Assembly (NCBI RefSeq): GCF_900116405.1
Contig: NZ_FPAQ01000012.1
Span: 1 to 64,000, forward strand
DNA: 64,000 nucleotides
From: Halomonas saccharevitans
Lineage (GTDB): Bacteria > Pseudomonadota > Gammaproteobacteria > Pseudomonadales > Halomonadaceae
Direction: 5' to 3'
This document shows positions 51,395-60,674 of this stretch, one piece after another; within the stretch, counting starts at the first letter, position 1, and each line of letters starts with the position of its first letter. A program made the position numbers and the translations under genes. The notes under the pieces are model-generated. The model was not told the DNA's origin. It worked only from the letters and a program-made list of their open reading frames with translations, and did no database searches.

Positions 51395-53091
51395 CCGACA
51401 CCCCCGCCCCGTCCGAGCGAGACGGGCACCGCGCCCGCGCCACGCCCCAGGCGCGGCTGTCGCCGATCTGGATCGTGCCCATCGTGGCGATCCTGATCGG
51501 CGCCTGGCTGGTCTTCGACAACTACCGCAGCCGCGGGCCGGAAATCACCCTGATCACCGACAGCGCCGAGGGCATCGAGGCGGGCAACACCCTGATCAAG
51601 ACGCGCAACGTCGAGGTCGGGCGCGTCGAGCGGGTGCACCTCTCGGAGGACCTGAGCCGCGCGGTGATCACCGCCCGCATGAGCCCGGACAGCGACGACA
51701 TGCTGGTCGAGGACAGCCGCTTCTGGGTGGTCAAGCCGCGCATCGGCCGCGAGGGGATAAGCGGCCTGGGCACGGTGCTGTCCGGCGCCTACATTCAGCT
51801 CGAGCCGGGCCAGAGCGAGATCGACGCTCGGGAGTTCGAGGTCAGCGACCAGCCGCCGGTCTCACCGGCCGGCGCCAAAGGCTTGCGCATCAACCTGATC
51901 AGCCAGCTCGGCAACGCGCCTAGCGTCGGCGACCCGGTCACTTTCCAGGGCCTCACCGTCGGCCGCGTCGAGGAGGCCAACTTCGATGGCACCACCCGAC
52001 GCATGCACCATCGCCTCTTCATCGAGAGCCCCTACCACGACCTGGTCACCGACGGCACCCGTTTCTGGGCCGCCAGCGGCGTCGACCTGCGTCTCGACTC
52101 CGAGGGCGTCCGGGTCAACATCGACTCCCTGGAGGCGCTGCTCGGCGGCGGCGTCACCTTCGGCGTGCCCGAGGATCTCCCCCAGGGCAGGCCGGTGGAG
52201 GCGGACACCACCTTCACCCTCCACCCCGACGAGGAGAGCGCCCGACAGGGCACCTTCAGTCGCTACCTGGAGTACGTGCTGCTGATCGAAGACACCGTGC
52301 GCGGCCTCTCCCGGGGGGCGCCGGTGGAGTTTCGCGGCGTGCGCGTCGGCACCGTGGCTACGGTGCCCTGGCAGTTCAGCGCGCCCCAGCCCGATTCCCG
52401 CGACAATTTCGCCATCCCGGTGCTGATTCGCATCGAACCCCAGCGCCTGGGCGTCGATGCCGAGTCCCTCGAGCTCGAGCAGTGGCGGGAGCGCTTCGAA
52501 CGGCTCTTCGGGCTAGGCCTCACGGCCTCGCTGAAGAGCGGCAGCCTGCTGACCGGGGCGCTGTTCGTCGACCTCAACTTCCAGCGCGACGAAGCGGGTT
52601 ACGCCGAGATCGACTACGTCGCCGAGACCTTCGCCGAGCGCACCGTCTTCCCCACGACCTCCAGCGGCTTCGCCCAGATCGAGGCGCAGGTGACGGCCCT
52701 GCTCGACAAGCTCAATGGCCTGGAGCTCGAGCCGCTGCTGGCCGGGCTAGATCGCAACCTCGATGCCTCAGAGGCCACCCTTGAGCAGGTCAATGCGCTC
52801 ACCGAAAGCGTCCGCGGCCTGGTCGAGGACCCCGGCATGCGCGAGCTGCCCGGCAACCTCAATGCCACCCTCGAGGCGCTGCGCACCACCCTCGAGGGCG
52901 TGTCGCCCGAGTCCCGCGCGTACCGCGACGTCAGCACGACCCTCGCGCAGCTCGAGCGGCTGCTGCGCGACCTGCAGCCCACCGCCCGTACCCTGCGCGA
53001 CAATCCCAGCGCCCTGCTCTTCGATCGCCTGGACACCGAGGACCCGATCCCCCGGGCGCCGACCTCCCCCCAGCAAGGAAGCTCGCCATGA
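51391..53091 (+). CDS. pqiB: PqiB-type MCE-domain protein
   Basis: A 566-residue protein with an N-terminal membrane anchor (LSPIWIVPIVAILIGAWLVF) and successive MCE domains beginning RGPEITLITDSAEGIEAGNT, KGLRINLISQLGNAPSVGDPV and the third around VEFRGVRVGTVATVPW, then a helical C-terminal segment (residues 430-540). In E. coli it forms a hexameric syringe spanning the periplasm for lipid transfer. It overlaps both neighbours by four bases, giving a tight pqiABC operon. Confidence 0.94.
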   Translation: MTDTPAPSERDGHRARATPQARLSPIWIVPIVAILIGAWLVFDNYRSRGPEITLITDSAEGIEAGNTLIKTRNVEVGRVERVHLSEDLSRAVITARMSPDSDDMLVEDSRFWVVKPRIGREGISGLGTVLSGAYIQLEPGQSEIDAREFEVSDQPPVSPAGAKGLRINLISQLGNAPSVGDPVTFQGLTVGRVEEANFDGTTRRMHHRLFIESPYHDLVTDGTRFWAASGVDLRLDSEGVRVNIDSLEALLGGGVTFGVPEDLPQGRPVEADTTFTLHPDEESARQGTFSRYLEYVLLIEDTVRGLSRGAPVEFRGVRVGTVATVPWQFSAPQPDSRDNFAIPVLIRIEPQRLGVDAESLELEQWRERFERLFGLGLTASLKSGSLLTGALFVDLNFQRDEAGYAEIDYVAETFAERTVFPTTSSGFAQIEAQVTALLDKLNGLELEPLLAGLDRNLDASEATLEQVNALTESVRGLVEDPGMRELPGNLNATLEALRTTLEGVSPESRAYRDVSTTLAQLERLLRDLQPTARTLRDNPSALLFDRLDTEDPIPRAPTSPQQGSSP

Positions 53092-53681
53092 GCGCCATCA
53101 AAGCCCTTGCGGCCGCCCTGGCCGCGCTGTGGCTGGCCGGCTGCGCCACCGATGCCCCGCCGTCCAACCGCTACACCCTCCCCGATGACGCCATGGCGGC
53201 CCCCACTGGCGTGGCCGGGGCCGAGGCCGCCCACCGGCTGCGCGTGGCCCCGCCGACCCTGGCGCGCTTCCTCGCCGTCGACGGCCTGGTGCTCAAGCTC
53301 GACGACATCACCCTCAACGAGGCGAGCGGACACCTGTGGGCCGAGCCCCTCGGCCTGCAGCTCGAGCGCCGCCTGAAGGGGCGTCTGGCCATACGCCTGC
53401 CGGATACCCGGATCATGGGTGAGGCCGCCGGCGAGCCTAGGGAGCAAGCCGCCACCCTGCGCCTGACGGTGGACCGCTTCCACGGCCGCTTCGATGGCCA
53501 GGCGGTGGTGGCGGGCCAGTGGCAGCTCAACGACGCCGAGGGCGAGCTGCTGGCGCTCTCCCCCTTTGCGGTGGAGGTACCCCTGGCGCGGGACGGCTAT
53601 CCCGCCCTGGTGCGCGCGCTGGGCCGCGGCTGGAACAGGGTGGTCGACGAGATCGCCGGAGAAATCAAACGGCTGCGTTAA
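53088..53681 (+). CDS. pqiC: PqiC-type outer-membrane lipoprotein
   Basis: A 197-residue lipoprotein with signal MSAIKALAAALAALWLAGC; the LAGC lipobox places the lipid on Cys19. The body is the ABC-type auxiliary/PqiC fold (YTLPDD then VAPPTLARFLAVDGLVLKL). It would sit in the outer membrane at the end of the PqiB tunnel. The ATG overlaps the pqiB stop. Confidence 0.9.
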   Translation: MSAIKALAAALAALWLAGCATDAPPSNRYTLPDDAMAAPTGVAGAEAAHRLRVAPPTLARFLAVDGLVLKLDDITLNEASGHLWAEPLGLQLERRLKGRLAIRLPDTRIMGEAAGEPREQAATLRLTVDRFHGRFDGQAVVAGQWQLNDAEGELLALSPFAVEVPLARDGYPALVRALGRGWNRVVDEIAGEIKRLR

Positions 53682-53821
53682 CTCACGCGCTATGGCATAC
53701 TGCGCGCCACGCGGCGATCGATGGTCCCTCCTGCCGCGCCAGATTCCTTTTCCACGCCTTGGCCAGGGACTGACCACGTCGACACGACGCGGCGCGACCA
53801 AGGCGTCTCTGCGGAGACCGC

Positions 53822-55129
53822 ATGACCTTTTCCGACCTCGGCCTGCGTGCCGAACTGCTCCGTGCCGTCGAGGCACAGGGCTATACCACCCCGACCCCGA
53901 TCCAGCATCAGGCGATTCCCGCCGTCCTCAAGGGCGGTGACCTGCTGGCCAGCGCCCAGACCGGCACCGGCAAGACCGCCGGCTTCACCCTGCCGATGCT
54001 ACAGCGCCTCGCCGACGGCCCGCGCCCGGCGGCGCGCCAGATCCGCGCCCTGGTGCTGACGCCGACCCGCGAGCTCGCCGCCCAGGTGGGCGAGAGCGTG
54101 GCCGACTACGGCCGTCACCTGACGCTCAAGTCCCACGTGATCTTCGGCGGGGTCGGCCAGCAGCCTCAGGTCGACGCCATCCGCAAGGGTCTCGACGTTC
54201 TCGTGGCCACCCCCGGCCGCCTGCTCGACCTGCAGCAGCAAAAGCACGTCGACCTCTCCAAGGTCGAGATCCTGGTGCTCGACGAAGCCGACCGCATGCT
54301 CGACATGGGCTTCATCCACGACATCAAGAAGATCCTGCGCGTGCTGCCCGAGAAGCGCCAGAACCTGCTGTTCTCGGCCACCTTCTCCAACGAGATTCAG
54401 GCGCTCGCCAACAAGCTGCTCGACGATCCGGCGATGATCGAGGTGGCGCGTCGCAACACCACCGCCGAACTCGTCGACCAGGCAATCTACCGCGTCGATC
54501 GCGAGAAGAAGCGCGACCTGCTGGCGCACCTGATCACCCGTCATGACTGGCAGCAGGTGCTGGTGTTCACCCGCACCAAGCATGGCGCCAACCGCCTGGC
54601 CGAACAGCTGTCCAAGCAGGACATCCCGTCCATGGCGATCCACGGCAACAAGAGCCAGTCGGCGCGCACCAAGGCGCTGGCCGCCTTCAAGACCGGCGAC
54701 CTGCAGGTACTGGTCGCCACCGACATCGCCGCCCGCGGCCTGGACATCGAGGAGCTGCCCCACGTGGTCAACTTCGAGCTGCCCAACGTGGCCGAAGACT
54801 ACGTGCACCGCATCGGCCGTACCGGCCGGGCCGGCAGCGAAGGCAAGGCGGTGTCGCTGGTCTGCGTCGACGAGCACGGCCTGCTCAAGGGCATCGAGCG
54901 ACTGATCAAGCGCGACCTCGAGAAGCGCATCGAGCCCGGCTTCGAGCCCGACCCCGACGCCAAGCCCGAGCCGATCGAGAACGGCCGCGGCAAGCGCGGC
55001 GGCGGTGGCGGCCGCAACGGCCAGGGCCAGCGTCGCCAGGGCCAGGCCTCCGGCCAGCGCAGAGGCGGCGACGAGGCCCGTGCTCCCAGACGCCAGCGCG
55101 GCGGCCGTGGCGGCTCGCGCCAGGCCTGA
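53822..55129 (+). CDS. rhlE: DEAD-box RNA helicase RhlE
   Basis: A 435-residue ATP-dependent RNA helicase linked to ribosome maturation and RNA decay. Motifs: [11 protein letters not shown] (Q motif), [11 protein letters not shown] (I), [10 protein letters not shown] (Ia), [10 protein letters not shown] (II), FSATF (III) and [10 protein letters not shown] (VI). The last 55 residues are Gly/Arg-rich ([20 protein letters not shown] and on), a disordered RNA-binding tail usual in RhlE. The 140-base leader before the ATG may carry regulation, but nothing definite is seen. Confidence 0.94.
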   Translation: MTFSDLGLRAELLRAVEAQGYTTPTPIQHQAIPAVLKGGDLLASAQTGTGKTAGFTLPMLQRLADGPRPAARQIRALVLTPTRELAAQVGESVADYGRHLTLKSHVIFGGVGQQPQVDAIRKGLDVLVATPGRLLDLQQQKHVDLSKVEILVLDEADRMLDMGFIHDIKKILRVLPEKRQNLLFSATFSNEIQALANKLLDDPAMIEVARRNTTAELVDQAIYRVDREKKRDLLAHLITRHDWQQVLVFTRTKHGANRLAEQLSKQDIPSMAIHGNKSQSARTKALAAFKTGDLQVLVATDIAARGLDIEELPHVVNFELPNVAEDYVHRIGRTGRAGSEGKAVSLVCVDEHGLLKGIERLIKRDLEKRIEPGFEPDPDAKPEPIENGRGKRGGGGGRNGQGQRRQGQASGQRRGGDEARAPRRQRGGRGGSRQA

Positions 55130-55136
55130 CGGGCTG

Positions 55137-55178
55137 CCTGGCGGGCTACATCAAGATATGGGAATGTAGTCCGCCGGG
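55137..55178. terminator. Long hairpin after rhlE, possible terminator
   Basis: CCTGGCGGGCTACAT (55137-55151) pairs with ATGTAGTCCGCCGGG (55164-55178), with two G-T pairs and a 12-base loop. It starts 8 bases past the rhlE stop but lacks a clear T-run. Confidence 0.5.
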
Positions 55179-55227
55179 CGTCGCGTCATCGACTGCCCCC
55201 GTCCACCCTCTACGTCAGGATGCCTCC

Positions 55228-55728
55228 ATGGATGACACGACCCTGATCAGCGACTACCGGCGCTGGCTGAGCTTCCAGCATCAGGCCCGGCTCGACCGTG
55301 AGCACCAGGCGGCGAGCCAGCGACTCGAGACGTCGAAGGTCTCCGCCACGCGCATGACCGAAGCCTATCGCAGCATGGCCGAGAAGGGCGCCAGCGAAGG
55401 CGCCAGCTATCGCACCCTCTTCCTGCGCGATCACGGCGATACGGCACTGGCCTGCGAGGGCTGGCTGTTCGTGCGCCGCGTGCTGGCCGAAGGCGGATCC
55501 ACCCGGGTGCGCGCCACCCTGCTGACCACCTTCACCCTTGGGTCGGGCCGCCTCGAGCCCGGCAGCCAGCCGGCCGAGAAGCTGACCCTGGAGATCTTCG
55601 ATCAGCTGAATATCGATCGCGGCATGAGCAGCGTGGTGCGCGTCGACCGCACCGATGGCGGCCGCGACACGCGTTTCATCACCCTGCTCGACACCGTGCG
55701 AGGCGATCTGCGCCGCCATATGGTGTAG
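55228..55728 (+). CDS. Hypothetical protein
   Basis: A 166-residue soluble protein of unknown function. The first 60 residues are helical and charged (DYRRWLSFQHQARLDREHQAASQRLETSK). Later strands such as GWLFVRRVLAEGGSTRVRATLLTTFTLG suggest a mixed alpha/beta fold. There is no signal peptide or Cys pair apart from a single Cys. It is followed after six bases by another unknown gene, so the two look like an operon, perhaps including the MFS gene after them. I recognise no family. Confidence 0.7.
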   Translation: MDDTTLISDYRRWLSFQHQARLDREHQAASQRLETSKVSATRMTEAYRSMAEKGASEGASYRTLFLRDHGDTALACEGWLFVRRVLAEGGSTRVRATLLTTFTLGSGRLEPGSQPAEKLTLEIFDQLNIDRGMSSVVRVDRTDGGRDTRFITLLDTVRGDLRRHMV

Positions 55729-55734
55729 CCCGAC

Positions 55735-56268
55735 ATGCTCAAGCTGAAACGACTGTTCCACCGTCCTCCCGTCAAGGTCTGGGTCATCAAGCAGATCGAT
55801 CGAGACCTGCTGCACCTGTGTGGCCAGGCCGAACTGGATCCCAAAGCCAAACGCAAGCAGGTACTCGCCGAGCTGGCGCGCGGCGAGTATCGGGGTGCCG
55901 TGCGCATGGCGGGGGGCGGCCTGGTCTTCAATGCCCGGCTGTTCGCGGCGCTGATACCGCTGGACGAGCTGACGCTCACCGACGATGGACAGGCCCGCTG
56001 GCGAGAACGCCTGTGGCGCGTCAGCCAGGTGCCCCAGCGCTGCTGGAGCTTCGAAGGCTCCCTGATCGCCGAGCCGGCGAGCCATGTCGGCGGCTCGGGC
56101 CTGGTCAGCAGCGAGGATGTCTCGGGCATCCGCTCGCGCATCGATCCCGATACGCCGACGCTTCCCGGCGAGGTCACCTTCCGGGCCGAGGACGAGCTCG
56201 AGGCGCCCGAACCGTTCGACTCGCGCTACGCTACCCGGTCGCTGAAGCGACGCGGGAGGCACCATTAG
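55735..56268 (+). CDS. Hypothetical protein
   Basis: A 177-residue protein, starting MLKLKRLFHRPPVKVWVIKQIDRDLLHLCG. The basic N terminus and a middle region RCWSFEGSLIAEPASHVGGSGLVSS do not match a fold I know. It is cotranscribed in appearance with the gene before it (six-base gap). Its TAG stop overlaps the probable ATT start of the MFS gene (ATTAG), suggesting translational coupling. Function unknown. Confidence 0.7.
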   Translation: MLKLKRLFHRPPVKVWVIKQIDRDLLHLCGQAELDPKAKRKQVLAELARGEYRGAVRMAGGGLVFNARLFAALIPLDELTLTDDGQARWRERLWRVSQVPQRCWSFEGSLIAEPASHVGGSGLVSSEDVSGIRSRIDPDTPTLPGEVTFRAEDELEAPEPFDSRYATRSLKRRGRHH

Positions 56269-57505
56269 GCCACTTGATACCGACGCCGCGCGCCCCGAGG
56301 TTCGAGCCCTCGACTCTCGCCGCCTGGCGCTGTTCATCGGCTTGATGGTGCTGGTCGGGCTCAACCTGCGCCCGGCCCTCTCCACCCTGGCCCCGCTGCT
56401 GGCGCGCATCCAGCAGGATACCGGGCTATCGGCGCTGTCGATCGGCGCCCTGACCACCCTGCCGGTGCTCTGCCTGGGGATCTTCGCCCCGCTGGCGCCC
56501 TGGCTCGCCAAGCGCCTCGGCCCGGAGAACACCCTGGCCGCCGCCCTGCTGCTGCTGGCCGGCGGCCTTGCGCTGCGCGGCGTGCCGGCTATCGTCGCGC
56601 TGTTTGGCGGCACCTTGATGGTGGGCGCCGCCATCGGCGTGGCCGGCACCCTGCTGCCGGCGCTGGTCAAGCGCGAGCTGCCGGCCGGGGCCGACCTGAT
56701 GACCGGCGTCTATACCATGGCCCTGTGCCTGGGTGGCGCCCTGGGGGCGGGGCTCAGCGTGCCGCTCGCCGATCGGCTGGGGAACTGGTCCACGGGGCTC
56801 GCCAGCTGGACCCTGCTGGCGCTGGCCGCCCTAGTCGCCTGGCGACTGCTGATGCCCCGCCACGACGCCGCCAAGGCCGCGCCCGACACCGGCGGCTCCC
56901 TTCGCGAGCTGCTGAGCCAGCCGCTGGCCTGGCAGGTAATGCTCTTCATGGGCAGCCAGTCGTCGCTCGCCTACATCGTCTTCGGCTGGCTGCCCACCCT
57001 GCTGATGGCGCGTGGTTACAGCGAGGCCGAGGCCGGCTGGATGATGGGCGCCTCGGTGATGGTGCAACTGGTCGCGGCGCTGTCGGCGCCCTGGCTAGCT
57101 CGCCTGGGCCGCGATCAGCGCCCCGCCCTGCTGATCGTGCTGACCATGGTCGCCGGCGGCTTCTGGCTACTGCTGCAGGCGCCGGCCATGTGGCGCTGGC
57201 CCGGCGCCGTGCTGCTGGGCCTCGGCCAGGGCGGCGGCTTCAGCCTCGCCCTGACCCTGATCGTGCTGCGCACCGCTGACTCGCGGCTGGCCGGCAAGCT
57301 GTCGGGGCTGGTACAGGGGGGCGGCTATACCCTGGCCGCACTGGGCCCGCTGGCGATCGGCGTGATGCTGCAGTTTGACGTGGGGCTGACCGTTCTGACC
57401 CGCGTGCTGCTGGGCATCGTCGCCGTCAGCATGGGCTTCGCGCTGTTCGCCGGGCGCAACCGCCGCCTGGAGGTCGACGACGCGGGACGGCTGCTCACCC
57501 GCTAG
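56264..57505 (+). CDS. MFS transporter, CynX/NimT-like, with a probable ATT start
   Basis: A twelve-helix major facilitator of the CynX branch (cyanate, nitroimidazole and related exporters or importers); the hallmark [13 protein letters not shown] follows helix 1. The only ATG/TTG candidates (56345, 56342) fall in the middle of helix 1, cutting off ALFIG. The frame is open upstream, and the sole well-placed initiator is ATT at 56264, preceded by GGGAGGCACC and overlapping the previous stop (ATTAG). That yields a 413-residue protein beginning [20 protein letters not shown] after the initiator. ATT initiation is rare but known (infC); a mutated ATG is also possible. Substrate unknown. Confidence 0.8.
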   Translation: MRPLDTDAARPEVRALDSRRLALFIGLMVLVGLNLRPALSTLAPLLARIQQDTGLSALSIGALTTLPVLCLGIFAPLAPWLAKRLGPENTLAAALLLLAGGLALRGVPAIVALFGGTLMVGAAIGVAGTLLPALVKRELPAGADLMTGVYTMALCLGGALGAGLSVPLADRLGNWSTGLASWTLLALAALVAWRLLMPRHDAAKAAPDTGGSLRELLSQPLAWQVMLFMGSQSSLAYIVFGWLPTLLMARGYSEAEAGWMMGASVMVQLVAALSAPWLARLGRDQRPALLIVLTMVAGGFWLLLQAPAMWRWPGAVLLGLGQGGGFSLALTLIVLRTADSRLAGKLSGLVQGGGYTLAALGPLAIGVMLQFDVGLTVLTRVLLGIVAVSMGFALFAGRNRRLEVDDAGRLLTR

Positions 57506-57537
57506 ACTCCAGTCGAGAGACGGGAGGAGCGCGGCGG

Positions 57538-58254
57538 ATGGACAACGACAGGGACGTGGTCCTGACGACCCGAGGGCTGACCCGGCACTACCACATGGGC
57601 GAGGTCACCATCCAGGCGCTACGCGGCGTCGACCTCGACCTGCATCGCGGCGAACTCATCGTGATGCTCGGGGCTTCGGGCTCCGGCAAGTCGACCCTGC
57701 TCAACATCCTCGGCGGCCTGGACCGAGCCTCGTCCGGCACCGTGCACGTCGGCGCCGACGACCTGACCCACGCCTCCCAGCGCCAGCTGACGGCCTACCG
57801 GCGCCATCACGTGGGCTTCGTCTTCCAGTTCTACAACCTGATCGCCAGCCTCACCGCCCGCGAAAACGTGGCGATGGTCACCGACATCAGCCGCGACCCG
57901 CTGACGCCCGAAGCGGCCCTGTACCGGGTCGGACTCGAGGATCGGCTCGACCACTTCCCCTCCCAGCTCTCCGGCGGCGAACAGCAGCGAGTGGCGATCG
58001 CCCGGGCCATCGCCAAGCGACCCTCGCTGCTGCTCTGCGATGAGCCGACCGGCGCGCTGGACTCGCACACCGGCATTCGCGTGCTCGAGGTGATCGAGAC
58101 CCTCAACCGCGAGTCCGAGACCACCATGGCGATCATCACCCACAACGCGGTGATCGGCGACATGGCCGACCGGGTGGTGCACCTGCGCGACGGCCGTGTG
58201 GAGGGCATCACGGTGCCGACGCGGCGTCGCCGAGCCAAAGAGCTTCGGTGGTGA
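57538..58254 (+). CDS. ABC exporter ATPase (LolD/MacB type)
   Basis: A 238-residue ATPase with Walker [13 protein letters not shown]-loop [13 protein letters not shown], signature [15 protein letters not shown] and Walker [14 protein letters not shown]. The FYNLI wording and size place it with LolD/MacB/FtsE-like ATPases that drive mechanotransmission through FtsX-type permeases. It starts at ATG 57538 and the permease starts four bases after its stop; a membrane fusion protein follows. The trio resembles export or envelope-stress systems with an unknown substrate. Confidence 0.9.
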   Translation: MDNDRDVVLTTRGLTRHYHMGEVTIQALRGVDLDLHRGELIVMLGASGSGKSTLLNILGGLDRASSGTVHVGADDLTHASQRQLTAYRRHHVGFVFQFYNLIASLTARENVAMVTDISRDPLTPEAALYRVGLEDRLDHFPSQLSGGEQQRVAIARAIAKRPSLLLCDEPTGALDSHTGIRVLEVIETLNRESETTMAIITHNAVIGDMADRVVHLRDGRVEGITVPTRRRRAKELRW

Positions 58255-58258
58255 GCCA

Positions 58259-60622
58259 GTGAAAGCCCTGCATCGCAAGCTGCTGCGCGACCTCGGTCGG
58301 CTGAAGGGCCAGGCGCTGGCCATCGCCGTGGTGGTCGCGGGTGGGGTGATGACGCTGATCCTCGCGGTGACGATGCTCGACGCCCTGACCCGTGCCCAGG
58401 AACGCTTCTATGCCAGCCATCACTTCGCCGAGGTGTTCGCCGACGTCACGCGCGCACCGCTCGGGCTCGTCGAGCGCCTGCAGCGAGTGCCCGGGGTCAA
58501 CCTCATCGAGGCGCGCGTAACCGCGCCAGTGAGGCTCAGGGTCCCCGACTTCGAGGACCCGGTGCGCGGCCAGCTGGTCTCGATTCCCGACGGCCGTCAG
58601 CCGACGCTCAACCGACTTCACCTGGTAGCAGGCCAGCTGCCCACCGCAGGCCGCGAGGGGCAGGTAGTGGTGAGCGACGCCTTCGCCGAGGCCCACGGAC
58701 TCACCCCCGGGGATAGCCTCGAGGCGATCATCAATGGACGCCGTACCCTCCTGGATCTCAGCGGCATCGCCCTGAGCCCCGAGTTCCTCTACCAGGCCGG
58801 CCCCACGGACCTGGTTCCCGACTACCGGCGCTATGCCATCCTCTGGATGAACCAGGAGGCGCTGGCCGACGCCTACGGCATGGAGGGCGCCTTCAACCAG
58901 CTCTCGCTGACCCTCCAGTCAGGGGCAGATCGGGAAACCATCATCGACGCCCTGGACCTGGCCCTCGCCCGCTACGGCGGCACCGGTGCCCGCACCCGCC
59001 ACGACCAGCCGTCCCATCGCTTCCTCGAGGAGGAGCTGGATCAGCAGCGCGCCCAGGCCAGGATCCTGCCCACCATCTTCCTGCTGGTCTCGGCCTTCCT
59101 GCTGAATGTCGTGATGACCCGCATCATCCAGACCCAGCGCGAACAGATCGCCATCCTCAAGGCCTTCGGCTACCGCGACGCCGAGCTGGCACGCCACTAC
59201 GCCGGACTCGCCCTGCTGATCGTGCTGCTGGGCTGGGCACTGGGCGTGGGGCTCGGCGCCTGGACCGCCCGCTGGATGGCCGGCCTCTATGCCGACTATT
59301 TCCGCTTCCCCGAGATGCGTTTCCCGGTTCCGCCCTGGGCGCTTGCGCTGTCGCTGCTGTTGGCCGGCCTGTCGGCGCTGGCGGGCACCTGGCGGGCCGT
59401 CTGGCAGTCGGTCAGCGCACCGCCCGCCGAGGCGATGCGACCGCCGGCGCCGCAGCGCTTCCGGCGCAGCTGGCTCGAGCGCTCCGCGCTTCGCCATGCC
59501 CTGGGCGGTGAAGGACGGATCATCCTGCGCCAGCTGGCCCGGCAACCGGCCAAGATGGCACTGTCGGTGATCGGCATCGCCCTCTCGGCGGGCCTCTTGA
59601 TGATGGGCGCCTGGCAGATCGCCGCGCTGGACCAGATGCTGGACCGCCAGTACCGGGACATCCTGCGCATGGACATCGAGCTGACCTTCAACGACCCCAC
59701 CCCGGTCAGGGCCCTGGGCGAGCTTCGTCACCTGCCCGGCGTGCTGGCCGTGGAGACCTGGCGCCGGGTCCCCGCCACCCTGATCCATGGCCATCGCCGC
59801 TACCGGACCAGCCTGACGGGGCTCGAGGCCACGCCACGCCTGCGCCCGATCGTGGACGCGGCAGGCAACGCACAACCCCTGCCCCCCGAGGGCCTGGTAC
59901 TGACCCGCTACCTGGGCGAGTGGCTGGGGGTCGCAGCCGGCGACCGCCTGGAGGTGGCGATCATGGAGGGGCACCGCCGTCGTCTGTCGCTGCCCGTGGC
60001 CACCCTGGTGGACGAACCGGTCGGGGTCGGTGCCTACCTGCGCCGGGAGCGTCTCAACCGCCTGATGCGGGAGGGCCCCGCCATCGGCGGGGCCTGGCTG
60101 CTGGTCGATGATAACCGGCGCGATGCCCTGATCGATGCGCTCCATGACCTGCCGGTGGTGGCGGGCATCGGCCTGATGGACGAGGCCGAGCGCGACGTGC
60201 GCCGCTACCTGGACGAGACGCTTCAGGTGTTCGCGATCGTGTTCGTGGTCCTGGCCGGCTCGATCGGCTTCGGGGTGATCTACAACAACGCCCGGATCAG
60301 CTTCGCCGAGCGCTCCCGGGAACTGGCCACCCTGCTCGTGCTGGGCTACACCCGAGCCGAGGTATCACGGATACTGCTGGGGGAGATCGCCCTGCTCGGG
60401 GTGCTGGCCATCCTCCCGGGCTGGGCCGTCGGCGCAGGCTTCTGCGCCCTGCTCAGCGAGGCCTTCAGCAGCGAGCTGTTTCGTATCCCGCTGATCTTCA
60501 CGCCGCGCCTCTTCGGCCTCTCGGTGGCCGGCGTGGTGGCGGCCTCGGCGCTGGTGGGGCTGCTGATGCTGCGCCGACTGTGGCACCTGGACAAGGTCGC
60601 CGTCCTCAAGGCGCCGGAGTAA
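58259..60622 (+). CDS. FtsX-type ABC transporter permease
   Basis: A 787-residue membrane protein with two FtsX/MacB-like modules. One helix near residue 25 precedes a large periplasmic domain (residues 50-260), a three-helix block (about 280-400), a further helix with a second periplasmic domain, and a last three-helix block ending RRLWHLDKVAVLKAPE. It starts with GTG at 58259 giving KALHRKLLRDLGRLKGQALAI; a longer in-frame start inside the ATPase gene is rejected. It should couple to the preceding ATPase and following fusion protein. Confidence 0.88.
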   Translation: MKALHRKLLRDLGRLKGQALAIAVVVAGGVMTLILAVTMLDALTRAQERFYASHHFAEVFADVTRAPLGLVERLQRVPGVNLIEARVTAPVRLRVPDFEDPVRGQLVSIPDGRQPTLNRLHLVAGQLPTAGREGQVVVSDAFAEAHGLTPGDSLEAIINGRRTLLDLSGIALSPEFLYQAGPTDLVPDYRRYAILWMNQEALADAYGMEGAFNQLSLTLQSGADRETIIDALDLALARYGGTGARTRHDQPSHRFLEEELDQQRAQARILPTIFLLVSAFLLNVVMTRIIQTQREQIAILKAFGYRDAELARHYAGLALLIVLLGWALGVGLGAWTARWMAGLYADYFRFPEMRFPVPPWALALSLLLAGLSALAGTWRAVWQSVSAPPAEAMRPPAPQRFRRSWLERSALRHALGGEGRIILRQLARQPAKMALSVIGIALSAGLLMMGAWQIAALDQMLDRQYRDILRMDIELTFNDPTPVRALGELRHLPGVLAVETWRRVPATLIHGHRRYRTSLTGLEATPRLRPIVDAAGNAQPLPPEGLVLTRYLGEWLGVAAGDRLEVAIMEGHRRRLSLPVATLVDEPVGVGAYLRRERLNRLMREGPAIGGAWLLVDDNRRDALIDALHDLPVVAGIGLMDEAERDVRRYLDETLQVFAIVFVVLAGSIGFGVIYNNARISFAERSRELATLLVLGYTRAEVSRILLGEIALLGVLAILPGWAVGAGFCALLSEAFSSELFRIPLIFTPRLFGLSVAGVVAASALVGLLMLRRLWHLDKVAVLKAPE

Positions 60623-60674
60623 GGCCCGCCGCTGCGTCCTCGACCGACCGTCGCCGACCGACATGGAGTCCGCT

